Shown: in pieces, positions 36,990-45,545 of the stretch | Numbering within the stretch: the stretch's first letter is position 1 | How the letters are laid out: every line of letters starts with the position of its first letter | Assembly: GCA_003574785.1 (NCBI GenBank) | Contig: QORU01000026.1 | Span: forward strand, 6,499-70,498 | DNA length: 64,000 nt | Origin: Taklimakanibacter deserti | GTDB lineage: Bacteria; Pseudomonadota; Alphaproteobacteria; Rhizobiales; Aestuariivirgaceae | Direction of reading: 5' to 3' | Position numbers and translations under genes: made by a program | Notes under the pieces: model-generated | What the model was told of the DNA's origin: nothing | Database searches by the model: none | The model's input: only the letters and a program-made list of their open reading frames with translations

Positions 36990-37007
36990 TACTTGCAATT
37001 GCAAGTA
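36990..37007. promoter_or_regulatory. Perfect 18-bp palindrome in a divergent promoter
   Basis: TACTTGCAATTGCAAGTA is fully symmetric. It sits between the cyclase gene (start 36941, minus) and the flavoprotein gene (start 37095, plus). Flanking ATGCCC (36982-36987) and GGGCAT (37015-37020) add an outer inverted repeat. Size and symmetry suit a MarR dimer; the MarR gene at 34037-34537 is in the regulated operon. Confidence 0.65.
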
Positions 37008-37094
37008 AGATTTAGGGCATTTGACTGCTACAGTGGAATCTCATGGACAGATTATATGCATATGCCAGTATGTGCGTCAGGGAAGGAAGCGCGC

Positions 37095-38630
37095 ATGACC
37101 TATGACGCCATCATCGTGGGCAGCGGCCATAATGGTCTGGCCTCGGCCATCCATCTGGCGAAGCAGGGCTGGAAGGTCTCCGTCTTCGAGCGCAACAAGG
37201 TGGCGGGCGGCGCCGTGCAGACTCGCGAAGTGACGCTTCCGGGCTTCCGCCATGATCTCTTCGCCATGAATCTGGGTCTCTTTGCCGGCTCCCCGTTCAT
37301 GCGCATGCATGGCGAGGCGCTGATGCGGCACGGGCTCGCTTTCGCCGCGGCGAGTGATTGCTTCGCGACACCTTTTGCCGATGGCTCCTGGTTCGGGGTC
37401 TCCAAGGACATGGAGAAGAACATCTCCCGCGCCCGGTCCTTCTCCGAAGAGGATGCGGAAAGCTGGCGCCGGATGAGCGAAGCTTTCGGCCAGGATGCGC
37501 CGCACATATTTTCCCTTCTCGGCAGCCCAATGCCGTCGCGCGACCTCATCTCCATCGGCTGGAAAGCCTGGCGCGCCCGGGGACTGCCCTGGATCATCGA
37601 CACGCTGCGACTCCTGGTGTCGTCCCCACGCGCGTTCCTCGATGCGAACTTCGAGTCCGACAAGATCAAGGCGACGCTTGCCGCCTGGGGAATGCATCTC
37701 GATTTCGCCCCCGACATAGCGGGCGGCGCCCTCTTTCCCTATCTCGAAGCTATGGCCGATCAGAGCTTTGGCATGGCGCTGGGCCGAGACGGCGCCGATG
37801 TGATGATCAAATCCATGACCGCCTATTTGAAAGAGCTTGGCGGCGAGATCCATCTCGACGCCGAGGTCGCGCGCATCGACAAGGCGAATGGCCGCGCCGC
37901 GGGCGTCACCCTCACGGATGGTCGAAGCTTTGCCGCCAAGCGCGCCGTCATCGCCAATGTCGTGCCGCAGATCGTCTTCGGAAAACTTCTCGCCGGCGGC
38001 AGCGGCAATGCGGAAGCCGACCGGCAGATGACGTCCTTCCGTGCCGGCCCGGGCACGATGATGATCCATGTCGCTGCCGATGGGCTTCCCGACTGGGCGG
38101 CGGGGGCCGAGCTTCAGCGTTTCGCCTATGTCCATCTCGCCCCCTCGCTCGACATGATGAGCCGCGCCTATCATGAAGCGCTCGCCGGATTGCTGCCGGC
38201 AGAGCCGGTGCTGGTGGTGGGCCAGCCGACCGCCGTCGATCCGAGCCGCGCGCCCGAAGGCAAGCACATCCTCTGGATTCAAGTCCGTGTGCTTCCCGCG
38301 ACTGCGGACTGGAGCCAGATCAAAGAGACCTATGCCGACCGGGTCATGACCATTCTCGAAAGCTACGCGCCGGGCTTCAGCAAGAAGATCCTCGGCCGCG
38401 CCGTCTTCTCACCACTCGATCTGGAAAAGGAGAATCCCAATCTTCTGGGCGGTGACAATCTCGGCGGCAGCCATCATCTGAGCCAGAATTTTCTGTTCCG
38501 CCCGGCGCCCGGCTGGTCGCGCTACAAGACACCATTGGACGGGCTCTATCTCGTCGGCGCGTCCACCTGGCCGGGTGCTGGCGTTGGGGCGGGATCGGGC
38601 TTCATGCTCGCGAAGATGCTGACCAGATGA
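37095..38630 (+). CDS. NAD(P)/FAD-dependent oxidoreductase (phytoene-desaturase-like)
   Basis: ATG 37095 (GGAAGGAAGCGCGC upstream) gives 511 residues; an upstream in-frame ATG at 36960 would cover the palindromic operator. FAD motifs: YDAIIVGSGHNGLASAIHLA at the N-terminus, then VSVFERNKVAGGAVQTREVT, and GASTWPGAGVGAGSGFMLAK at the C-terminus. It is divergent from the cyclase-iorAB operon and is followed by the ABC importer genes after 66 bp, with box D between. Substrate unknown. Confidence 0.85.
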   Translation: MTYDAIIVGSGHNGLASAIHLAKQGWKVSVFERNKVAGGAVQTREVTLPGFRHDLFAMNLGLFAGSPFMRMHGEALMRHGLAFAAASDCFATPFADGSWFGVSKDMEKNISRARSFSEEDAESWRRMSEAFGQDAPHIFSLLGSPMPSRDLISIGWKAWRARGLPWIIDTLRLLVSSPRAFLDANFESDKIKATLAAWGMHLDFAPDIAGGALFPYLEAMADQSFGMALGRDGADVMIKSMTAYLKELGGEIHLDAEVARIDKANGRAAGVTLTDGRSFAAKRAVIANVVPQIVFGKLLAGGSGNAEADRQMTSFRAGPGTMMIHVAADGLPDWAAGAELQRFAYVHLAPSLDMMSRAYHEALAGLLPAEPVLVVGQPTAVDPSRAPEGKHILWIQVRVLPATADWSQIKETYADRVMTILESYAPGFSKKILGRAVFSPLDLEKENPNLLGGDNLGGSHHLSQNFLFRPAPGWSRYKTPLDGLYLVGASTWPGAGVGAGSGFMLAKMLTR

Positions 38631-38647
38631 TCTTGCGGTGGTTTTAT

Positions 38648-38665
38648 TTTAGACCTAAAGTATCT
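38648..38665 (+). promoter_or_regulatory. Conserved 18-nt box D before the ABC importer
   Basis: TTTAGACCTAAAGTATCT contains the most symmetric core of the set (TTTAG-AC-CTAAA). It lies 31 bp upstream of the binding-protein start codon and aligns gap-free to boxes A, B, C1 and C2. Confidence 0.6.
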
Positions 38666-38696
38666 TGATAAATACAGAACGACAGGGAGAGGAAAC

Positions 38697-40229
38697 ATGA
38701 CGACATCCAGGCGGGAAGTATTGAAACTTGGGGCGTTTGGCGGTGCGGCGCTGTTTGGCGGCCTTGCCGCCACGACTGTCTCGGCGCAAGGCTCCGAGCT
38801 CACCATTGCCTATAATGTGAACCTACCCTCCTGGGATCCGACCGTCGGTCCTTCCGCCGTCAATCCGACGATCCAGGCGATCTACCGGTCGGTCTTCGAC
38901 ATGTATATCGCGCAGAATCCCGACCTCTCCTTCGCGCCGGGCCTCATCACCAAATGGGGCTGGAACGACGACAAGACGCAGATCATGTTGGAGGTGCGGG
39001 ACGGCGTCACCTGGCATGACGGCTCGCCCTTCACGGCCGAAGACGTCGTCTGGTCGCTCGAGCGCGCCGGCAAGCCCGAGACCGGCAATCCGATCCAGTT
39101 CGTGTGGAGCAAGATCGGCAATTTCAAGGTCGACGGCAACAAGATCACCGCCGATGTGAAGGAGTTCGAGCCGGTCCTGTTCAAATGGATGGCATTCCTC
39201 ACGGGCTATGTGTTGCCCAAGGCCTATTATGAGAAGGTCGGCGCCGAAGGCTTCGAGAAGGCGCCGATCGGCACTGGCCCCTATATGATGGAGAAATTCG
39301 AGCGCAACGCCTTCATGCGGCTCAAGGCCAATCCGAATTACTGGGGCGGCAAGCCTGCCTATGACACGGTGATCATCAAATTCGTGCCCGATGCCTCGAG
39401 CCGCGTCGCCGAGATCGAATCCGGCTCCTCGCAAGTGACGCTCGAAATTCCTTATGACGAGTTCGATCGCCTCAAGGCCAAGGAGGGGCTTGCCGGTGTC
39501 ACCACGCCGATCTCCGATATCGGCATGATCTTCCTCAACGACATCGACGTGATGCTCGACAAGAATGTGCGCCTCGCCGCCCATCATGCGATCGACAAGC
39601 AACTCATCATCGACCGCCTGCTCAACGGCTATGGCATCGCCATCGACACGCTCCAGACGCCGCAATACACAGCCTATGATCCCTCGATCAAGGTCGGCTA
39701 CGACCCCGAGAAGGCGAAGCAGCTCCTCGCCGCCTCGGGCTACAGCCCGGACAAGCCGGTGAAGTTCAAGATCCAGACCACCAAGGGCTTCAAGTCCAAG
39801 GATTACGAGATGATCCAGGCCATTGTCGGCATGTGGCGCAAGGTCGGCATCGAGGCCGAGATCGAGATCTACGAGATCGCGAAGCATTTCGAATTGCGCG
39901 CCGCCGACACGCTGGCGCCGGCCGCCTTCTACAATTGGGGCAATGCCCTTGCCGATCCCAGCGTCTCGACCGGCTACGCCATGTTCGGGCCGAGCCCGCA
40001 TTCGGTGTGGGATTCCAAGGACCTGATCGACAAGATCATCCCGCTGTGGGGCGAGAAGGACGAGACGAAGCGCATCGAGGGCTGGAAGGCGGTCGACAGA
40101 TACATCGCCGAGGAAGGCTATGTCATTCCGCTCCTGCAATATGTGCAGCCGATCATCCATGTCAAAACGGTCAAGGTCACGCCGAATGTATCGGGGGCGC
40201 TCTTGCCAGCGCTGATGTCACCGGCCTAG
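38697..40229 (+). CDS. ABC transporter substrate-binding protein, dipeptide/oligopeptide family
   Basis: The 510-residue protein starts with a Tat signal (TTSRREVLKLGAFGGAALFG) cleaved near VSAQ. It shows family-5 solute-binding features: VEVRDGVTWHDGSPFTAEDV-type segment (LEVRDGVTWHDGSPFTAEDV), KAPIGTGPYMMEKFERN, LKANPNYWGGKPAYDTVIIK. It binds its ligand in the periplasm and delivers it to the permeases encoded next. Box D upstream and a thiolase gene at the operon end suggest the ligand is an aromatic or amino-acid-derived substrate of the local catabolic route rather than peptides in general. Confidence 0.9.
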   Translation: MTTSRREVLKLGAFGGAALFGGLAATTVSAQGSELTIAYNVNLPSWDPTVGPSAVNPTIQAIYRSVFDMYIAQNPDLSFAPGLITKWGWNDDKTQIMLEVRDGVTWHDGSPFTAEDVVWSLERAGKPETGNPIQFVWSKIGNFKVDGNKITADVKEFEPVLFKWMAFLTGYVLPKAYYEKVGAEGFEKAPIGTGPYMMEKFERNAFMRLKANPNYWGGKPAYDTVIIKFVPDASSRVAEIESGSSQVTLEIPYDEFDRLKAKEGLAGVTTPISDIGMIFLNDIDVMLDKNVRLAAHHAIDKQLIIDRLLNGYGIAIDTLQTPQYTAYDPSIKVGYDPEKAKQLLAASGYSPDKPVKFKIQTTKGFKSKDYEMIQAIVGMWRKVGIEAEIEIYEIAKHFELRAADTLAPAAFYNWGNALADPSVSTGYAMFGPSPHSVWDSKDLIDKIIPLWGEKDETKRIEGWKAVDRYIAEEGYVIPLLQYVQPIIHVKTVKVTPNVSGALLPALMSPA

Positions 40230-40235
40230 GTGTAG

Positions 40236-40265
40236 CGGAGAGGATCGCCTCGGCGATCCTCTCCG
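40236..40265 (+). terminator. Hairpin between binding-protein and permease genes
   Basis: CGGAGAGGATCGCC and GGCGATCCTCTCCG form a perfect 14-bp stem around a TC loop. Located 7 bp after the binding-protein stop. Such hairpins often protect the binding-protein mRNA and lower expression of the permeases. Confidence 0.6.
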
Positions 40266-40292
40266 ACTGCTCTGGCAAGGTTCTGAGTTGGC

Positions 40293-41297
40293 ATGGGCCG
40301 AAACCTCCTGATCCGCCTCGGCTCGACTGTGGTCACGCTTTTCGGCGTGGCTCTCATCGTCTTCATCCTGGTGCGCGTCGTCCCCGGCAACCCCATCGCC
40401 ATGATGCTGCCGCCCGGCGCCTCCGACGCCGACATCGCCCTACTCACCGCCCATTACGGCCTCGACAAGCCGATCATGACGCAGTTCTGGATCTGGCTCG
40501 GTCGCGCCTTGCAAGGCGATTTCGGCACTTCCATCTCCTTGCGCCAGGATGTGATGGGGCTGATCTTCGGCCGTCTGCCGGCGACGCTCGAGCTCGCGAC
40601 ACTGGCGCTCGTCATCGCCGTGGCCTTGGGGGGCAGCCTTGCCGTCATAGCGGCGCGCTATCGCGGCACGGCGGCCGAGACCGGCATCGACCTCTTCAAT
40701 GGCGCAAGCCTCGCCATGCCGGATTTCCTCTGGGGTCTCACCCTCATTTTGCTCCTCGGCGTCGCCTTTCCGGTCTTTGCCATATCGGGCCGCGTCTCGC
40801 CGACCCTCGATCTCAATTTCGTCTCGGGCTTCTATCTCATCGAAAGCATCCTGCGTCTGCGCTTCGACATCTTTCTCGACCTCATGCGCCATATGCTGAT
40901 GCCGGCCCTGGCGCTGGCGCTGCCTCTGGCGGCGGTCATCGCCCAGCTCCTGAAAACCTCACTCAAGGAGGCGATGCAGCAGGATTATGTGATGCTCGCC
41001 CGCACCAAGGGCTTTTCCGAGACCCGCGTGCTCTTGTCGGAAGCGCTGCGCAACGCCGTCATCCCCACCCTCACTCTGGCCGGCGTGCAATTCACCTTCC
41101 TCATCGGCGGCACGGTGATCGTCGAGCGGCTCTTCTCCTATGAAGGCCTCGGCAATATGGCGATCGATGCCGTGATCAATCGCGACCTGCCCTTGATCCA
41201 GGGCATCGTCCTCGTTTTTGCGTTGATCTTCGTCATCATCAATCTCCTGGTCGATCTGAGCTATGCGCTGCTCAATCCGAGGCTCCGGCATGGCTGA
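40293..41297 (+). CDS. ABC transporter permease, DppB type
   Basis: A 334-residue inner-membrane protein with about six hydrophobic segments, the first at residues 8-30 (GSTVVTLFGVALIVFILVRV). The EAA loop that contacts the ATPase is LSEALRNAVIPTLTLAGVQF. The N-terminal region up to GDFGTSISLRQDV is typical of DppB/OppB. It pairs with the DppC-type permease, whose start lies 8 bp before this gene's end. Confidence 0.9.
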   Translation: MGRNLLIRLGSTVVTLFGVALIVFILVRVVPGNPIAMMLPPGASDADIALLTAHYGLDKPIMTQFWIWLGRALQGDFGTSISLRQDVMGLIFGRLPATLELATLALVIAVALGGSLAVIAARYRGTAAETGIDLFNGASLAMPDFLWGLTLILLLGVAFPVFAISGRVSPTLDLNFVSGFYLIESILRLRFDIFLDLMRHMLMPALALALPLAAVIAQLLKTSLKEAMQQDYVMLARTKGFSETRVLLSEALRNAVIPTLTLAGVQFTFLIGGTVIVERLFSYEGLGNMAIDAVINRDLPLIQGIVLVFALIFVIINLLVDLSYALLNPRLRHG

Positions 41298-42138
41298 GGC
41301 CCGCGCCATCACGGTGAGAACCGGCCCCAGGCTCTGGCTCTCCGGCCTGTGGCTGATCCTCATGGCGCTGGCGGCGATCTTCGCACCCCTCATCGTGCCG
41401 CATGATCCTCTCGCTCAGGATCTCATGCTCGGCAAATTGCCGCCCGCCTGGATCGCAGGCAGCGAGCCCGGCTATCTTCTCGGCACCGACAGCCTCGGCC
41501 GCGATGTGCTGTCGCGTCTCATCTCGGCGGCGCGCCCGGCTTTCATCGTCGCCATAGGAGCGGGCCTCGCCGCCTGCCTTCTGGGATCGGCCCTCGGCCT
41601 CCTCTCGGGCTTCTTCGGCGGCTGGACCGACCGCATCATCTCGCGCATCGTCGACATCTGGATGGCCTTTCCGCCGGTCCTCCTCTCCATTCTCCTCGTC
41701 GCCTTCTTCAATCCGAGCCTCACCTCGGTCATCCTCGCCATCGCCATTATCGACTGGACCCGCTTCTGCCGTGTGGTGCGCGCCGAGACGATGCAGCAGC
41801 GCCGGATGGATTATGTCGAAAGCGCCCGCGCCATGGGCCTTTCCCGCATGGCGACCTTGCTCAAGGAAGTGCTGCCCAATGTGCTGCCGGCCATCACGGT
41901 GCTGCTGTCGCTCGAAATGGGCATCGCGGTGATCGTCGAAGCCATCCTGTCCTATGTCAATCTGTCGGTATCGACCGATCAGGCAACCTGGGGCAGCATG
42001 ATCGCCGAGGGCCGCGGCATCATCTACCAGGCTTGGTGGGTGCTGCTTTTCCCGATGATCGCTCTCTTCCTCACCGTCCTTGCCTTCAGCCAGTTCGGCG
42101 AAGGCTTGAAGGAACGCTTCGATCCGGTGCTCAGATGA
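41290..42138 (+). CDS. ABC transporter permease, DppC type
   Basis: ATG 41290 overlaps the previous gene by 8 bp and gives 282 residues. Hydrophobic segments start at WLSGLWLILMALAAIFAPLI. The DppC hallmark LLGTDSLGRDVLSRLISAAR is present, and the EAA loop is ARAMGLSRMATLLKEVLPNV. Its stop overlaps the ATPase start (ATGA). Confidence 0.92.
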   Translation: MAEARAITVRTGPRLWLSGLWLILMALAAIFAPLIVPHDPLAQDLMLGKLPPAWIAGSEPGYLLGTDSLGRDVLSRLISAARPAFIVAIGAGLAACLLGSALGLLSGFFGGWTDRIISRIVDIWMAFPPVLLSILLVAFFNPSLTSVILAIAIIDWTRFCRVVRAETMQQRRMDYVESARAMGLSRMATLLKEVLPNVLPAITVLLSLEMGIAVIVEAILSYVNLSVSTDQATWGSMIAEGRGIIYQAWWVLLFPMIALFLTVLAFSQFGEGLKERFDPVLR

Positions 42139-43022
42139 CGGCGCCCTATCTCACGATCGCCAGCCTGAGCGTCGCCTTGAAGCAGGGCGGCCGTCTGTTG
42201 CGCTCCGTGTCGCTCACCGTCCATCCGGGCGAAGTCCATGCGCTGGTCGGTGAATCGGGCGCCGGCAAGAGCATGATCGCGCGCGCCGTGTTCGGCATCC
42301 TGCCCCGGGCGGTCGACATCGTCGAGGGCCAGGTGACGCTGGCCGATCAGGATCTGGCAGGGCTGCCGGAAAGCGCCCGCCGCCTCTATATCGGCAAGCG
42401 CGCCGCCTTCATCCCGCAGGATCCCTTGACCGCGCTCAATCCGGCAAAGCGAATCGAGCAGCAGATCTGCGACCGGCTCATCCATATTCTCGGCATGCAG
42501 AAAGCCGAGGCGCGAGCCCGCGCTCTGGCGCTCCTCGCCGAGGTGAAGATCGCCGAGCCGGAGCGGGTGATGCGGCTTTACCCGCATGAGCTCTCGGGCG
42601 GCATGCGCCAGCGCGCCCTCATTGCTTCGGCCTTCAGCGCCGAGCCGCGCTTGATCGTGGCGGATGAGCCGACGACGGCGCTCGATGTCACGGTGCAGAA
42701 GCAGATCTTAGGGCTCATCGCCGACATGCAGGCGCGCCACGGCACGGCCTTGCTCTTCATCACGCATAATCTCGGCGTCGTCGCCAAGCTCTGCCAGAGC
42801 GCCACCGTGCTTTACGCCGGCAAGGTGGTGGAGCAGGCGCCGGTCGCTGAGCTCTTCGCCAGGCCGAAGCATGCCTATACGCGGGCCTTGATGGCGGCGA
42901 CCCCGCGCTATGACCGGCCGGAAGACTCGCTCAAACCCGCCTCGCCCGAGCTGATCGCGGAACTGGCGCGCGAGGTCGCCCTGACCGACGCGGCCTGGAC
43001 GAGGAGACCGGCCCATGGCTGA
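42135..43022 (+). CDS. ABC transporter ATP-binding protein, DppD type
   Basis: Cytoplasmic ATPase of 295 residues from ATG 42135. Walker A GESGAGKSM (about residue 40), signature LSGGMRQRA, Walker B RLIVADEPTTALDVT and the H-loop FITHNLGVV. The C-terminus carries the oligopeptide-type extension (FARPKHAYTRALMAATPRYD). It overlaps the next ATPase gene by 8 bp. Confidence 0.93.
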   Translation: MTAPYLTIASLSVALKQGGRLLRSVSLTVHPGEVHALVGESGAGKSMIARAVFGILPRAVDIVEGQVTLADQDLAGLPESARRLYIGKRAAFIPQDPLTALNPAKRIEQQICDRLIHILGMQKAEARARALALLAEVKIAEPERVMRLYPHELSGGMRQRALIASAFSAEPRLIVADEPTTALDVTVQKQILGLIADMQARHGTALLFITHNLGVVAKLCQSATVLYAGKVVEQAPVAELFARPKHAYTRALMAATPRYDRPEDSLKPASPELIAELAREVALTDAAWTRRPAHG

Positions 43023-43827
43023 CGCCTTGTTCACGGTCGAGAATCTGCATCTGTCGCTGCCCGACATGACGAAGAAGCCTCTGCTCGGAGCAGCACCCCG
43101 CATCGAGATCCTGAAAGGCCTGAGCTTCACGCTCAAAGAAGGCGCCATCACGGGCATTGTCGGCGAATCGGGCTCGGGCAAGACTTCGTTGGGGCGCACG
43201 CTGATCCGTCTGCTGAAGCCCGATGCCGGCAGGATCGTCTTTGCCGGGCGCGAGATCGCCACGCTCACCGACGACGACTTGCAACCTTTGCGGCGCGATC
43301 TCCAGATCATCTTCCAGGACCCGTTCTCGTCTCTCAATCCGCGCAAGACGGTGGGCGCGATCATCGCGGCTCCGCTCTCACTGCACGGGTTGGCCCATAG
43401 CCGTCAACGGATAGCCGAAGCGCTCCGGCAAGTCGGCCTGCCGGAAAGCTTCGCATCGCGTTATCCCCATGAGCTGTCGGGCGGACAGCGCCAGCGGGTC
43501 GGCATCGCCCGTGCCGTCGCCTTGAAGCCGCGCTTCATCCTGGCGGACGAGATCGTCTCCGGCCTCGATGTGTCGAGCCAGGCGCAGATCCTCGATCTCC
43601 TGATGACCTTGCGCGCGCAAATGAATTTCACCATGGCCTTCATCAGCCATGATCTCTCGGTGGTGCGGCGGCTGTGCGACCGGGTGATCGTCATGCGCCA
43701 GGGCGAGATCGTCGAAGACGCCGAAACAGCGGCACTTTTTGACAGACCGCAACACGCCTATACAAGGCTCTTGCGCGATTGCATTCCCTTGCCCGAAGTC
43801 AGCGATGGCTGGCTCAAGGAGGCCTGA
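43015..43827 (+). CDS. ABC transporter ATP-binding protein, DppF type
   Basis: Second ATPase, 270 residues. Walker A GESGSGKTSLGRTLIRL, then FQDPFSSLNPRKTVG, signature LSGGQRQRVGIARA, Walker B RFILADEIVSGLDVSSQ and H-loop AFISHDLSVV. The Walker B region reads ADEIVSGLD rather than ADEPVSALD. Its 3' end supplies the ribosome-binding site (AAGGAGG, 43816-43822) for the thiolase gene that starts one base after its stop. Confidence 0.93.
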   Translation: MADALFTVENLHLSLPDMTKKPLLGAAPRIEILKGLSFTLKEGAITGIVGESGSGKTSLGRTLIRLLKPDAGRIVFAGREIATLTDDDLQPLRRDLQIIFQDPFSSLNPRKTVGAIIAAPLSLHGLAHSRQRIAEALRQVGLPESFASRYPHELSGGQRQRVGIARAVALKPRFILADEIVSGLDVSSQAQILDLLMTLRAQMNFTMAFISHDLSVVRRLCDRVIVMRQGEIVEDAETAALFDRPQHAYTRLLRDCIPLPEVSDGWLKEA

Positions 43828-43828
43828 C

Positions 43829-45031
43829 TTGGAAGCCTATATCGTCGATTTTATCCGCACGCCGATCGGGCGCTATGGCGGCGTCCTCGCCTCGGTGCGC
43901 ACCGATGATCTCGCCGCCCTTCCTGTTCGCACCTTGGTCGAGCGCCACAAGGGAATCGATCCTGCCGCGATCGACGAGGTGATCCTCGGCTGCGCCAATC
44001 AGGCGGGCGAGGACAACCGCAATGTCGCCCGCATGGCGGTTCTGCTCGCGGGCCTGCCCGAAACCGTGCCGGGGATGACGGTCAACCGGCTGTGCGCTTC
44101 GGGTCTCGACGCCGTCATCGCCGCTTCCCGCCAGATCAAGACCGGCGAGGCCGATCTGGTGATCGCCGGCGGTGTCGAGTCCATGTCGCGGGCGCCCTTC
44201 GTGATGCCGAAGGCGGAAACGGCTTTCGCCCGCGCGCCCGAAATCCACGACACGACCATTGGCTGGCGTTTCGTCAATACACTGATCAAGGCGCAATATG
44301 GCATCGAGTCCATGCCGGAGACGGCGGAGAATGTCGCCGCCGAGCATCAGATCTCCCGCGCCGACCAGGACGCCTATGCGGCGCAGAGCCAGGCGCGCGC
44401 CGTGACGGCGCAAGGAAACGGCCGCTTCGCGCAAGAGATTGTCGCGGTGACGGTGCCGCAGAAGAAAGGCGAGGCTCTGTCGGTTGCTACGGACGAGCAT
44501 CCCCGCGCCGGCACCACGGTCGAGAAACTCGCCAAATTGCCCACACCTTTCCGCAAGGACGGAACGGTGACGGCCGGCAATTCATCGGGTGTCAATGACG
44601 GCGCCGCCGCTTTGCTGCTCGCCTCGGAGAGGACGATCGCGAAATATGGCCTGACACCCCTCGCCCGCATCTTAGGCGCAGCGAGTGCCGGCGTAGCGCC
44701 GAGGGTCATGGGCATGGGACCCGTTCCCGCCGTCGATAAATTGCTCGAACGGCAGAAGCTGAAGCTCGCCGATTTCGGCGTGATCGAGCTCAATGAGGCC
44801 TTCGCCGCGCAAGTCCTCGCCGTGACGCGAGCCCTCGGCATCGATGCGGCGGATGAGAACTTCAATCCCAATGGTGGCGCCATCGCGCTCGGTCATCCGC
44901 TCGGCGCTTCGGGAGCCCGCATCGCCGGCACCGCGGCGCTCGAGCTCAAGCGCCGCAACGCCAAACGCGCTTTGGTGACGCTCTGCGTCGGCGTCGGCCA
45001 GGGCGTGGCGCTGGCGATTGAGGCGGTCTAG
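43829..45031 (+). CDS. Acetyl-CoA acyltransferase, 3-oxoadipyl-CoA thiolase type (TTG start)
   Basis: No ATG fits the conserved N-terminus (LEAYIVDFIRTPIGRYGGVL). The TTG at 43829 has AAGGAGG 6 nt upstream and gives 400 residues, the exact length of PcaF/PaaE thiolases. Catalytic residues are visible: Cys in TVNRLCASGLDAV, His in GGAIALGHPLGASGARI and Cys in VTLCVGVGQGVALAI. It is coupled to the importer genes. In this setting it would do the last thiolysis of the anthraniloyl-CoA or a beta-ketoadipyl-CoA-like product. Confidence 0.92.
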   Translation: MEAYIVDFIRTPIGRYGGVLASVRTDDLAALPVRTLVERHKGIDPAAIDEVILGCANQAGEDNRNVARMAVLLAGLPETVPGMTVNRLCASGLDAVIAASRQIKTGEADLVIAGGVESMSRAPFVMPKAETAFARAPEIHDTTIGWRFVNTLIKAQYGIESMPETAENVAAEHQISRADQDAYAAQSQARAVTAQGNGRFAQEIVAVTVPQKKGEALSVATDEHPRAGTTVEKLAKLPTPFRKDGTVTAGNSSGVNDGAAALLLASERTIAKYGLTPLARILGAASAGVAPRVMGMGPVPAVDKLLERQKLKLADFGVIELNEAFAAQVLAVTRALGIDAADENFNPNGGAIALGHPLGASGARIAGTAALELKRRNAKRALVTLCVGVGQGVALAIEAV

Positions 45032-45084
45032 TCCAACAACGGACCCTTTGTGCAACGCGCTGGCTGACATTGGTCGCCCTTCGC

Positions 45085-45522
45085 TCAGCTGAGTTCTTGG
45101 GCGAGTCCGATGAGAAGCCCTTCAGGCCCGCGGATGTAGCAGAGCCGATACGCGTCTTTATACTGGACGACTTCGCCTACGAGCTGCGCGCCGCGATTGC
45201 GGAGCCTTTCCAGCGTCGCGTCGATGTCGTCCACGGCGAACATGATGCGGAGATAGCCTAGAGCGTTAACCGCGGCGTTGCGGTGATCCTCGACGGCAGG
45301 CGGCGTGAGGAAGCGGGATAGCTCGAGCCGGCCATGGCCGTCCGGCGTGCGCATCATGGCAATCTCGACGCGCTGATCGCCCAGTCCCGTGACACGTCCA
45401 GCCCATTCTTCTTCGATCGTGGCCCGCCCCTCGAGTTCAAGGCCGAGTTCGCGAAAGAAATCAATCGTCTCTCCGAGATCATCGACGACGATTCCTATGT
45501 TGTCCATCCGTTTGAGCGCCAT
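45085..45522 (-). CDS. VOC-family (glyoxalase/bleomycin-resistance fold) protein
   Basis: 145 residues in two beta-alpha-beta-beta-beta repeats: MDNIGIVVDDLGETIDFFRE, GRLELSRFLTPP, LRIMFAVDDIDATLERLRNR and YIRGPEGLLIGLAQELS. The first ligand is Asn-Ile-Gly rather than His, so metal binding may be altered. It is last in the minus-strand eut/doe operon, 23 bp after an M24 gene, and converges with the thiolase gene. Substrate unknown. Confidence 0.8.
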   Translation of the reverse strand: MALKRMDNIGIVVDDLGETIDFFRELGLELEGRATIEEEWAGRVTGLGDQRVEIAMMRTPDGHGRLELSRFLTPPAVEDHRNAAVNALGYLRIMFAVDDIDATLERLRNRGAQLVGEVVQYKDAYRLCYIRGPEGLLIGLAQELS

Positions 45523-45545
45523 GTGTCAAACCCGCAAGGTGTCGC

